A DNA stretch of 64,000 nt from positions 62,074,200 through 62,138,199 of the forward strand of contig NC_083581.1 of the NCBI RefSeq assembly GCF_027579695.1. The letters are read 5' to 3'. The notes beneath the pieces were generated by a model. That model made no database searches. It saw only the letters and a list, made by a program, of their open reading frames with translations, and was not told where the DNA came from. Positions 44,667-54,454 of the stretch are shown in pieces (the first letter of the stretch is position 1; every line of letters begins with the position of its first letter). The DNA is from Neoarius graeffei. Its lineage: Eukaryota > Chordata > Actinopteri > Siluriformes > Ariidae. The position numbers were made by a program, and so were the translations under genes.

Positions 44667-47600
44667 TTGCACCATTACACAATAAATATTCACAGTGAAA
44701 ATATTTTGTAAGCGCATCTCATGAACCAAGTTATAGGATTTGTTGACAACTCGCATCGAGTTTGTTACACTTCTACCCGGCATGAAGCACTCACAGTCAT
44801 GTGGTTGTGACGTCATCGTAAACAAATCCGTTCTACTCATCCAGACGACTTCACAACGGCAACGTTGCCAGATCTTTCCACTCTGGAACCCGTTCTCAAA
44901 AAGATTGCGTTTTGGGCACCCAAAACGCCAGTGCCGTGTGTACGCCAGGCCTAAACGATAAGCAATTGTATCGGAGTCACCTGAATCCGTTGCCGTGTGG
45001 ACAGGGCCTTAGAGTCACCAGTTAACCTAACCTGCATGTCTTTGGACTGTGGGGGAAACCGGAGCACCCGGAGGAAACCCACGCGTACACGGGGAGAACA
45101 TGCAAACTCCGCACAGAAAGGCCCTCACCGGCCACAGGGCTCGAACCCGGACCTTCTTGCTGTGAGGTGACAGCGCTAACCACTACATCACCGTGCCGCC
45201 TAATATTTATCTTTTACCTGTAAATATGGATTATAATGCAATTTAGACTGTAATTAGCTTTTTGAGTAGCATTTTAAACAAAAAAGGCACGCATGCACCT
45301 TTCTAGGTAAAAGATACTTAAAGAAAAAAGGTGCATACTTATAAGCAATAAGGAACGGTACGGTTTATAACCGTTTTTCTGAGAGTACTACAAGATGCGC
45401 CTAATTAACCGGCTACTGAGTATAAAATTGCTATGAAATCAAAACTGAAAGCAATGATTTGTAAATAATCTTTGACCTGTATTGCACTCGAAACAATACA
45501 ACAGCACATAATTCATGAGGTCAAAGATCAAATATTGTTTTTTTCAAAATAAACACTAATTTTGATTCTTATAATACATTTTTTTTTTAAAAAGGGATGG
45601 TAAAGCATTTACCATTTTATAATGTTCCCATTCTTTCTCACAACACTTAAAAGATCTTTAGGAACTAAAGACACCAAGTGATGAAGCGTTTCAGGTGTTA
45701 ATTTGTCCCATTCTTCCTGCAAACAGGACGTAAGGTGTGCAACAGTACAGGGTCCTTGTTGCATTTTTCATTTGAAAATTCGCCACACATTCTCTATTGG
45801 GGACAGAGGGGACAGGCACCCTCTTCATCCACAGCCATGCCTTTGTAATGTATGCAGAATGTGGTTTTGCATTGTCTTGTTGAAAGATCCCTGGAAAAGA
45901 TGTCTTGAAAGCAGCATATGTTGCTTCAGAATCGCAGCATACATTTCTGCATTAATATTGCAATCGCAGAAGTGTAAGTTACCTTTGCCAAGGGCACTGA
46001 CACAATCCCATACCACGACAGACCCTGGCTTTTGGACTTGTTACTGGTAACAGTCTGGATGGTCCTTTGCTTCTTTGATCCGGAGCACATGGCATCCATT
46101 TCTTACAAAAAAGACCTGGAATACTGAGTCATCTGACCACAATGCATGTTTCCACTGTGTGCTGATCCATCCCAGATGTCTCCGAGCCCAGAGAATTTCC
46201 AGCACTGCTGAACACAGTTAGCATAAGGCTTCCTTTTTGCACAGTAAAGTTTTAACTGGTATTTATGAATGTAACTCCGTATTGTAGTGCTTGACAAAGG
46301 TTTCCCAAAGTAATCCCGAGTCCATGCGGTTATATCAGCTAGAGATGAATGACAGTTCTTGATGCAGTGCCGTCTGAGGGATCAAGGATCACAGGTGTTC
46401 AGCTTAGGCTTGGGCCCTTTCCCTTTACACACCAAAATTCCTTCAGATTCCTGAAATCATTGAATACTATTATGCACATTGTTTTTAAATATTTCAATAA
46501 TTCTCTCATGCGTTTGTTGACAAACTGGAGATCCTCGTCTCATCTTTTCTCCTCAAAGACTCGGCCTTTCCTGGATACTGATTTTGTAGCAAATCATGAT
46601 TACAATCATCTGTTGACATCACTTGTTTCAAATCACATCATTATTTAATTGTTTATCCTCATTAGTAGCTCTAAATTTCACCTGGTCCACCTTTTATATC
46701 CCCCCAGCATATAATGTGGGGGGATATAGCTACCGCTTTGTCCGTCCGTCCGTCTGTGTCTGTCCGTCTGTAAACATTTTAGTTTCCGGAGCATGACTCA
46801 AAAACTATTAGGAATTTTTTCACGAAACCTGACAGTTATGTTTAGTGACTAGAGGAGCTGTGTCTTTTGATATTTTGGGATTTCTGTTATTTTTATTTTC
46901 TGTTATTTTTATTGCAGGTCTGAAATGCAGGAATGGATGTATATTAACAAATGAAATGAAGTTGACCAGACAAAACATGAAACATCTTGGTCTCATCATG
47001 TCTGCAATGAAATACAAGTCAAAGTCAATTTAGAAATCACTGTTCTGTATTTTCATTTCATTTTCAATACCATCCCAACTTTTTCTGATTTGGGGTTGTA
47101 AATTATTTCTCTCTAATTTCTGTCAATCTCCTCATACGTCGATTAAAGCTGTTGCAAGATGCAAAACTGTACGGTGCAGAAGAGAGTGACTGATAGTTTC
47201 GTTGAACTGATAGTTTCATTCAGATTTTCACATCCTCATTTTGGTTTATGGTCAGAATGCTGCTGACACATCAACAGTCAAGGAGTGAATCATACAGGGG
47301 CGGATCCAGGAAAATGGGAAGGGGCCACCAACCCAGTAAGTGCAGGGGTCCGGGGGGCCGCCAGAGGCTCAGTTCCCAAGACTCGTGGGATTTCAAGCAG
47401 ATATTCTTCAGAGCCGTTGCAAAAATCAACATCTCTCACAGACCTATCGAGCTGTTGTCATAAAAATCAAAGTGAGGCTCACCCCCAAACGGCACGTGTA
47501 CCATGTACATACACAGGGTATAGTAAGTACAGGGATACCCTATTAATGAGTATAAGCAGTAGCCAGACAGCCGACACGTGTGTGTACGCAGTAAGTCTGC

Positions 47601-50600
47601 TGCAGCATCTTATCATTTTGGCTTGTGGACATGAGTGTTAATGATACCATAAACATAAAAGGATGGTACACACACTTTTTACATGTAGTCTACAGTGCAG
47701 TCTGGGAATACATGGTTATTGCAGTGTGGGAAATAAGGAATTTTAAGCAGACTGTCACGTGTTATCTGTCTGCCCAAATTTCAGCCTGTCCGAATGACGG
47801 GCCAAAGGCCTGGAACAAGGCAGCCGGGAGTCCTGGGCCCACCTTAGAGCCCCAGAAGCTGAAGGGCTTTAGATGCCTGGAGATGACTTCTCAGCTATTT
47901 CCAGGCATATTTTTGTGATCTTTAAAGGCCAAATTACATGAGACATTAGTTGTTAATTACACTACAAACTGAATATAATTTTGAGGACGAGATTCCAAGT
48001 AACTTTGTAACAAAATGACTTTTTAAATGACTCAAAACTAGACTTAAAATCATTTGGCATCCAGACTCAAACCTGCTGCACTAGAACTTAGAAGAAAATA
48101 CCGCGAAAGAGAAACCAGTCGAAACTGAAAGAGTGAAAGTGATTATCATGCCATTACCATGTGAATAGTCTTTTATGAATGTGTAAGTGGGCGCTCAGCA
48201 CTCTGACTCTGGTGTGACTGAGGCCCTGTTTACATTATTTCGAATCAGCGGATCATCAGATTAACGTTTTTAAAACGATTCGCGTACACACAGCAACGCC
48301 AATACACGATTCGCGTGCACACAGCAACGCCAATACACGGATATGCTAATCACATGACTAATTAGACGGCACGTCACATGATCCCAGTGCATATCGGGCA
48401 TGCACAAGTCACTCACCACTTGCAAGTGGAAGGATGGCAAGCGAACACCTTCTCCAGCAAATAAACACACCTGGCTGTGATGTTCATGTTCTCACTGAGT
48501 TTAAGCGCCTGAAGGAGGTTGAAATGTGTAAATAAACCTCAGTGCAGCTCAGCGCTTCCTCCTGCGCTCCAAATCACTCCGCCCTGAACAGCGAGTGCCC
48601 TCTGGAGGGTGCGCACTCCGGCCCTGCGCAGCTCACAGAGCACGCGAGTGAAGCGCACGAGCAGTGATTCGGGACTGAGCCGCTGTGTGTGAGATCCCAA
48701 CGCCAGCGAATCAGGAAGGTGGATGTCACAGTGACGTTGTCCAGTGACGACGTCAGCTAGAGCTCAGCACAGTGTATCAGCATATTCTCAACGTTTACAC
48801 AGCACCGGACCAGACACGATCTGGATTGAATACGTGGACCCTGGCAGATTCCCGTTTCCAGGCATTTTAATGTAAACGGACAGTGCATCCGCGAAGAAAA
48901 CGAGACAGATACGGTCTAATGTAAACTTGGCCTGAGTAAGGGGACAAGTTTTATGTTTCATCTAATTTAGTTAATAAAAAATATATATATATATATATAT
49001 ATTATTTGGCAGTGAGTACATAGGGAAAAGTGTAAAGTATAACGTTTGTCAATATGTTTATCATGCTTGTATGATGATAACTCACAAAGATATTTATCTA
49101 AATGCATGACCTACTCATTCTAAACCTGCCGAGCTTCGCCAGTGAAGCTCTCAACCCCAGAGGGTTAAAATACGATGGAAAAAACACTTTGTCAGGGTCC
49201 AAAACCTGTAGTAGTCTATTTTCTTTTAACATTAGTGGTATACCTACCCAGCTGATAACAGTGTCACGTGGTGTCATGCCAGAATGCACTCCGACTCGCT
49301 GATGAGAGGCAACTTGTCATTCATCAAGAGCATCCGCGATTAGCCAATCACAGGCCGTGTTATGACGTAACATATTCGTCCAGTGTAACATTTGGAAGAA
49401 AATTAGAAGTAGATTAGACTCATATCTTTACAATTTTTCATGGGCCATCCGAGTTGATGCTTTTGAAATACAGACGGACAAATGCGAAAATTACCGGTCA
49501 GTGTCTGCCAGTCCAGGCTTATTTCCCACGCTGTTATTATGTCGATGCGTGAAGTTCCCACGCCCTCTTAAAATCCAACAGGACTCGCCTAGATTGCTTT
49601 TTACTGCATTCGTGTCACGAGCAAAAAAAACTAAGCTCGGACCTACTATTAAATATAAATTTATACCATAAACTCTTCAGCTCAATCCCACAGAATAATT
49701 TATTTTGGGTTTTTTTTTTAACCTTATTAATTAAATAAAAAGCAGCAGGCGTATCTCAGTATCTGCAATACTAAAAAATTTTTTTTTTTTTGGACGGGGC
49801 GCTCTAACCATATGCATTTAGCAGTTCTCATTGGTCAGAGGGTGTTGATTAATTTTCTGTAATGCTCATTCACTGGGACTTGTATAGTTGATGAGCTGAA
49901 AGATCTTTCCACATGCATGTATGTGCATGGCATGAATAAACGATGTGAAAATGTAAAAAAAAATCATTGATGAATTTAAAGGAACAGTCCACCATACTTC
50001 CATAATGAAATATGTTCTTCTCTGAATTGAGACGAGCTGATCCGTACCTCTCCGAGCTTTGTGCGACCTCCCAGTCAGTCAGACGCGCTGTTACTCCTGT
50101 TAGCAATGTAGCTAGGCTCAGCATGGCCAATGGTATTTTTTGGGGCTGTAGTTAGATGCGACCAAACTCTTCCACGTTTTTCCTGTTTACATTTCCTGTT
50201 TACTCCTGAGTGAAGGTATCAGTGCGCTGTCGAAGCGCGCAGAAGGTGTTAGTACGCCTGTCATTATAGTGCGGACTTTCCGTAGCATAGAAAATCGCTA
50301 CGTTTCAATTTGTGTAACTGAACTTGTTTCATATCACTGGTCATATAAACCTATGTAAACAGGAAAAACGCGGAAGAGTTTGGTCGCATCTAACTACAGT
50401 CCCAAAAAATACCATTGGCCATGCTGAGCCTAGCTACATTGCTAACAGGAGTAACAGCGCGTCTGACTGACTGGGAGGTCGCACAAAGCTCGGAGAGGTA
50501 CGGATCAGCTCGTCTCAATTCAGAGAAGAACATATTTCATTATGGAAGTACGGTGGACTGTTCCTTTAACACAACATTAAAATTCACATTAAACACGACA

Positions 50601-53276
50601 CGATTATGCGAGCATTCCACAAAAATAATTGTGTGACGATGGATTTGACATGTGATGAGCTGGTGCTTATTCTTTTCCAAAAAAAGAAAGGGGGGGGGGG
50701 TGACATTTTGTGTACATCCTATCCTATTTTGACAAGAAGGCCAGAATGCAGGGAGTAAATAAATGATATAATTAAATAAATTATTTAACATGATTCAGCT
50801 GTATCCAACTGTGTGAAGCACTGTAGCTGGAGGTCACGAGTTAGTAAATGCCAATACCATTTGTCAAACACTCTGTATAACTTTGTGTTTTTCTCTAATA
50901 CGGTCTGTTCTAGTTGGGGTGTTCCCCTGGCAATCACAGTAGCAGCTGTGTCCCTGCAGAAGATCGGCTATGATGCGTCCGAGGTGTCCGTTGGATGGTG
51001 CTGGATCAGCATTGAAGAAGACGATCATGTGATGTGGATGTTACTGACTGGCAAAATATGGGAACTGCTTGCCTATGTGATACTGCCTGTGCTTTACATC
51101 CTCATCAAGAGACACATTCACAAAGCGGTAAGCTGATGGTGACTATGTTTGCACTTGCATTATAGATGTCACAATGCGAAACCGTCTGCGCTGTATAGAT
51201 ACTGCATTATGTGAAACTAGCGAGAGGTTCTAATTACGTATATTCTGTTCATTTGTCTCGGGTTTGCTATATTCTTTGGTGCTTAAAGCAAGGAGAAGTG
51301 TCGGCAATACATTAAAGTTTTAAAACAGCGTTTAATCTGCTGCTTGTATTTTGATCTATGGGATGAATGGTATTTAGTAGAGAGCCGTATCTGGAAACAA
51401 GCTTCAGAATTCATATTTCATCCTATTTTGTGTATTATTACACCTCATAAACCACAGTTTAAATCCAGTGCTAAATCCAGCTTTACGCTCTCATCATATA
51501 GCTGGCTGAAACTGGTATTCATTGTCGTTTTAATGTTTCAGTAACTGGGTGTATTGTTTTATTACAGCGAAATAATAAATCCATATGACATTGGCTTCAA
51601 AATCCAATAACTTTTACAGTTCCAGTTGCCGATTCTTATTTGTAGTAAGCGTCTCACACTTTTCCATTCAGCATGCAGCCCTCTCTGAGTACCGACCCAT
51701 CTTGGCCTGTAACCGACTTTCCCACTCAATTCCTGCAATGGCAGACAGAAAGCTCACCCTCATCCCTATCATCTTCATCATACTGCGCATATGGAGCACT
51801 GTTCGCTTCGTGCTCCTGCTCACTGACTCTCCGGCCAGACAGAACCCTGTGCTGGTCACCTTACATGTATGTAAGCATGACACACACACACATTTTTCAT
51901 TTATTAATTTTGTGACTTCCCAGTGAGGTAGAATGCAATCCAGTGTGTATACAGTTAAGGGCAAACTTTGGTTTTTGAATGAAAAAAAGAAATAAAAAAC
52001 GAGCTCAACTGTACACTACTATTGCTCACTTACGTATACCCCCGCTCTCGCTTATATCAGAACGCAAGCAATCGAAACAAATAATTAACCCTGAAACAAG
52101 TAAGTAAAGAGCAGTGTTCTCCCCAGGGATTTCAAATAGCATCCTGGTAAACTGTCATTTTGAAATAGCATTTTGCTTCTTGAAATGGCATCAAAATCCA
52201 CCCTATATGTTGCGTAAATACATTCAGCCAGTAAACAGGAAGTCGGTGTGCGACAGACCTGAAAATGGTATGCACAGTATAGAACCCCAAGCTGAAGCTC
52301 GGTACCAAATATCAAGCAGTTATGATTTGTAGTTGCTGAGAAAAGTGTTACGAAAATTTTGTAAATCCACCCTATACGTTTCGTAAATACATTCAGCCGG
52401 TAAACAGGAAGTCGGTGTGCGACAGACCTGAAAACGGTATACACGGTATAGAACCCCAAGCTGAAGCTCGGTACCAAATATCAAGCAGTTATGATTTGTA
52501 GTTGCTGAGAAAAGTGTGATGAAAATTTTGTAAATCCACGCTGTATGTTTCGTAAATACATTCAGACGGTAAACAGGAAGTCGGTGTGCAACAGACCTGA
52601 AAACGGTACACATGGTATAGAACCCCAAGCTGAAGTTTGGTACCAAGTGGCTATGATTTGTGGTTGCCAAGAAAAAGAGTGTTTCGGACAGACAGAGGTA
52701 AAAAAAAAAACAGTAAACCCCTCCTCTTTCGGAGCGGGGGAATAATAATAATTATTATAATAATGATGAATAACATTTAAAAAATCCTAGTTGTGAAATG
52801 TTTGCTATTGTTTATGCATTTTAAAGAAGTGTTATGTTCTGAGGTTTTGTGAGCTTTATCACGTGGAAGCCTGTAAATGTAGCTTAGTTTCCCAGAACTG
52901 AACCTACCTGTGTTAAGGATCAGTTCCTCTTTGTGTTACATAAGCAAGGAATAAAACATGACAATGTGCTTTCAGTGCATACTCCTGATCAACTCAGATC
53001 AGAGTTGTTAAAGTTGTTCTGCTTTGTTTGGATTTTGCGCAGGGAATCGGGAACACCTTTCAAGGAGCCGCAAACTGCATCATGTTTGTTCTGTGCACTC
53101 GGCCAATACGGGCAAGACTAGCGGCTCAGTTCTGCTGCCGGAGCCATGACACACAGAGCAACTCGGACATGCCATCCCAGTACACAGCTCATACACACTC
53201 ACTTTCTCACACAGACCGGCCTGGTGTCTCCCACACTGGGGAGGGTGAAAGTGAAGGTGAAAAGGAGGAGAAGTGA
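36916..53276 (+). CDS. gpr157: GPR157 orphan G-protein-coupled receptor, four coding exons
   Basis: Membrane receptor related to class-B/cAMP-type GPCRs. In mammals it is reported to couple to Gq signalling at primary cilia (family knowledge). Coding exons are 36916-37292, 50914-51127, 51672-51866 and 53043-53276, 1020 nt in all, giving 339 residues, close to the human protein. Every junction is GT/AG. Serine 126 is split 2+1 across intron 1, and introns 2 and 3 are phase 0. Exon 1 encodes TM1-3 with the WDC cysteine (C78) before TM3 and FFWTVAIGVYLY. Exon 2 has WGVPLAITVAAVSL, the GWCW loop with the partner cysteine C155, and TM5. Exon 3 has ALSEYRPI and TM6. Exon 4 has GIGNTFQGAANCIMFVLCTR (TM7) and a hydrophilic Ser/Glu-rich tail. 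The start was chosen by the match of the N-terminus and the codon context GTCATGG. Intron 1 is repeat-filled. Confidence 0.95.
37375..37805 (+). pseudogene. LINE ORF2 C-terminal fragment
   Basis: The open frame 37399-37788 ends with LRLFGHLVRMPPGHLPREVF, then RGRPRTRWRDY and the terminus RPDPDKR-like NPDPDKR. This is the C-terminal tail commonly seen at 3' ends of fish non-LTR retrotransposons. It is followed by a GGATG-type tail and another LINE-tail-like block (TTTTTTATTGTCAATTCAC). No RT core is present, so it is a 5'-truncated copy in GPR157 intron 1. Confidence 0.75.
37872..38234 (+). mobile_element. SINE family A, full length, sense to GPR157
   Basis: The head GGCGGCACGGTGGTGTAGTG runs to an ATGAGATGAG tail. 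The target duplication ATATAGGAGAAT is at 37860-37871 and 38235-38246. It split an older repeat whose second copy is at about 39545-39628. Confidence 0.94.
38300..38762 (-). mobile_element. Composite SINE with family A body and family B tail
   Basis: From the head (near 38762, minus strand) it carries the family A body down to the CACTCACACCTACGGTCAATT segment (38558-38582). It then switches to family B text (GCAGTGGGCAGCC, CTCTCTGCATTTAACTTATC, CACAACTTTATTC). It therefore joins parts diagnostic of both families. Confidence 0.75.
38763..39533. mobile_element. MITE with CACTCAAAAAAAT ends, containing another SINE
   Basis: CACTCAAAAAAATAACTG at the left and its inverse ATTTTTTTGAGTG at the right bound the block. 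A tRNA-derived SINE of a third type occupies about 38976-39138. Confidence 0.6.
38976..39138 (-). mobile_element. tRNA-derived SINE family C
   Basis: The minus strand reads GTTGTGGCTCAGGTGGATAAG with A-box TGGCTCAGGTGG, and B-box GGTTCGATTCC in the expected position. It ends in an AATAAAAAAAGCCCAAAAAA tail. It is unlike families A and B. Confidence 0.75.
39630..39682 (+). repeat. (GATA)n microsatellite
   Basis: Thirteen ATAG/GATA repeats follow AAAAACATAGATAG. Confidence 0.95.
39735..39990 (+). mobile_element. SINE family B, 5'-truncated
   Basis: Begins within the body (TCCAAAGACATGTGGTTAGG) and runs through TGGGCTGAGGTGCCC, GTTCACTGCTTCAGATGGG and AATAAAGTTGTGCTTTC. The tRNA head is absent. 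Confidence 0.8.
40131..40449 (-). mobile_element. SINE family A, diverged
   Basis: Runs from GGTCGCGGGCAAGCTGG to ACGCCACAGTGCCACC. An internal deletion of part of the GGAGCACCCGGAGGAAACC body is visible near 40325. It lies next to the younger copy at 40463. Confidence 0.85.
40463..40830 (-). mobile_element. SINE family A, full length
   Basis: The target duplication CACAGCAGAACCT is at 40450-40462 and 40831-40843. Head and tail are complete. Confidence 0.94.
41411..42894 (-). mobile_element. SINE family A split by a Harbinger-like MITE
   Basis: SINE pieces at 41411-41470 and 42709-42894 are flanked by GGCCAAGGAACA (41399-41410 and 42895-42906). Part of the tail half (CAAGCTGG to CATCACAGG) is missing in the left piece. 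The MITE occupies 41471-42708. Confidence 0.9.
41471..42708. mobile_element. Harbinger-like MITE, 1.24-kb form
   Basis: Termini are TGGCCCTTTTCCACTACC and, inverted, TGCCGCTTTTCCACTAC, with the 3-bp duplication TTA (41468-41470, 42709-42711). It is an inverted relative of 14179-14857. The extra length comes mainly from two tandem copies of a unit of about 235 bp (starting CGTATGCCCTTCAAATAAT at 41998 and 42233). Confidence 0.82.
43615..45200 (-). mobile_element. SINE family A split by a second MITE
   Basis: SINE pieces at 43615-43802 and 45009-45200 are flanked by TAATATTTAT (43605-43614 and 45201-45210). The break is at the same TTA of the SINE body as in 41411-42894. Confidence 0.92.
43803..45008. 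mobile_element. Harbinger-like MITE with GGCTACATCCACACG end
   Basis: The left end GGCTACATCCACACGACAAC and the inverse of the right end, GGCCCTGTCCACACGGCAAC, form inverted repeats; the duplication is TTA. It contains two tandem copies of a 201-bp unit (TCTCACCTGTGAAAGG at 44111 and 44312) with AATATGGCGGCGAGGATGACG in each, plus a (CT)n tract at about 44632-44663. No transposase coding. Confidence 0.8.
45450..47097 (-). pseudogene. Tc1/mariner-like transposon relic D
   Basis: The right end reads CCCAACTTTTTCTGATTTGG then GGTTG, like transposon C. Minus-strand pieces 46297-46103 and 46016-45825 translate to transposase-like text (TTIRSYIHKYQLKLYCAKRKPY; MVWDCVSALGKGNLHFCDC). Frames are broken and no full DDE triad is readable. 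The left terminus is lost. At about 46695-46925 an insertion with CCCCCCAGCATATAATGTGG and TCCGTCCGTCCGTCTG text interrupts it. Confidence 0.78.
47098..48221. other. Intron 1 sequence, no gene; possible MITE end
   Basis: CAGGGGCGGATCCAGG at 47297 resembles a hAT-type terminus, but I find no matching right end. Open frames here are short and motif-free. Confidence 0.4.
48222..48932. mobile_element. MITE with GGCC..GTTTACATTA ends
   Basis: GGCCCTGTTTACATTA at the left and, inverted, GGCCAAGTTTACATTA at the right, flanked by TGA on both sides (48219-48221, 48933-48935). No transposase coding. A 3-bp target fits Harbinger-type MITEs. Confidence 0.75.
48933..49975. other. Intron 1 sequence, no recognisable feature
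   Basis: AT-rich, with a (TA)n stretch at about 48981-49002. No coding or element ends identified. Confidence 0.5.
49980..50565. mobile_element. Foldback MITE with TTAA target (piggyBac-like)
   Basis: The arms 49980-50192 and 50353-50565 are inverted copies of 213 bp with only a few differences, around a unique 160-bp centre. Ends are AGGAACAGTCCACC, and TTAA flanks both sides (49976-49979, 50566-50569). Because the arms match, the same short frame (MAMLSLATLLTGVTARLTDW) appears on both strands. It lies about 350 bp upstream of GPR157 exon 2. Confidence 0.88.
50914..51127 (+). CDS. gpr157: GPR157 coding exon 2
   Basis: Acceptor CTGTTCTAG at 50905-50913 and donor GCG|GTAAGC at 51128. The first base completes serine 126. 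It encodes TM4, the second extracellular loop with GWCW, and TM5 through IKRHIHKA. Confidence 0.95.
51672..51866 (+). CDS. gpr157: GPR157 coding exon 3
   Basis: Acceptor TTTTCCATTCAG ends at 51671; donor CAT|GTATGT at 51867. It encodes 65 residues: intracellular loop 3 with HAALSEYRPI, then TM6 (LTLIPIIFIILRIW). Confidence 0.95.
52036..52741. mobile_element. Repeat element with three 169-bp tandem units
   Basis: It is bounded by TACCCCCGCTCTCGC at the left and CTTTCGGAGCGGGGGAA at the right, i.e. inverted CCCCCGCTC ends. The anchor AAATCCAC recurs at 52194, 52363 and 52532, and units share GTAAACAGGAAGTCGGTGTG and CCCAAGCTGAAG. It lies in GPR157 intron 3. Confidence 0.75.
53043..53276 (+). 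CDS. gpr157: GPR157 terminal coding exon
   Basis: Acceptor TTTTGCGCAG ends at 53042. It encodes TM7 with GNTFQGAANCIMF, the RPIRARL helix-8 region and a polar C-terminus ending EGEKEEK, with TGA at 53274-53276. Confidence 0.95.
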   Translation, partial: GIGNTFQGAANCIMFVLCTRPIRARLAAQFCCRSHDTQSNSDMPSQYTAHTHSLSHTDRPGVSHTGEGESEGEKEEK

Positions 53277-54454
53277 GTGTTAAAGTGAAAACCCGGTGGC
53301 TTGTTGACCTTCAGCGCCTGAGCGAGAACACCACACTCAAACGAGCCGCTCTGTAGCGTCTAGAAAAGTGTGCTTTCGCAGAAAAGCCGATGCACTGTTA
53401 AAGTGAAGACCACGCTTTCTGCACGGAGGAGCGCGTGAATGTGTGTGGGTGTCGAGTGCTCAAGATCTATTTTCTGAAATCGGAGTGCCTTCAAGGATTA
53501 AAGAAGACTATAGTCACATGATACAGTCCCTCGAGTCCAAGTGCGCTTTATGTTCACAGTGTAGCAGTGTCATTTCTTTATACTGGCACATTTTTATTTT
53601 CTCTTAATTTTCAGCTCAGGGTTGTGAGAATTTAGAGGACATTTACAGTTTAGTGACCAAAACTCGGAACATACTGTGGACATATTATTCGATTACCTCA
53701 GTTAATTTCCCTGACTAAACTCATCTCGCAGCACAGAGTGCCTTGGAATGGACTAACACCGTGTTTGAAATTCTGTTTTAAACAAAGTTGGATATGTAGC
53801 ACGTCTATTTTTTTTAAACTGCAACCAGACTGCTTTTGATAAATGTAATGATGAAATCCGGTCTGGTGAAATCTACAGGATATCTGGATAATTACTGCTA
53901 CAGATCATTTTATCTTTATAGTAAATGTCATTTGAATAGAATTCAGTCAAAAGGGAAATTTGTGGTTTTTACATAGTACACTTTACTGATATACTATTGA
54001 TGTGGGTTTTTTTTAAATTAATGTTCTGGTTTGTTAAGCTTTTTTTTTTTACTAAAGTTATACTGACCAAGAGTCATTTGAACCTATTCCAGTGTGACTG
54101 TGTTTCATTGTTATCTGTGTTGATATGGTCACTAGCACACTGAAACATCATGATCTTATTTGAAAATTCTTCCTGAATTTTGATCTCTAAAGCCAGTCAT
54201 AGTCCCCACATATCATATCCATCCAAGCTAGTGTAGCTGGTAAACCACAGTCAACACACTTTTTGACTCCAAGTGAACGCTTTCCATTCTTGAAGCTAGA
54301 GCTACAGAGCAGACAAGAGGAAGTATCTAGTTGACACATTTTGACTAAGCATGTGACCGTAGACAAAAGGCTATGCTGACGCTCACTAGGCCATTTACTG
54401 ACTCACTACTCCAGAGGCAACAGCTAGTGATAAACAAGTCTTATGATTTCTCAG
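53277..54454 (+). other. GPR157 3' UTR and downstream sequence
   Basis: Unique-looking sequence after the stop codon. I see no canonical AATAAA close to the stop, so the polyadenylation site is not assigned. No other coding exon recognised. Confidence 0.5.

Noticed and set aside
53277..54454. Second GPCR or additional exon after GPR157
   Set aside because: Exon 4 ends with a natural stop and the protein length already matches the family. No further hydrophobic segment or acceptor-linked frame is seen.
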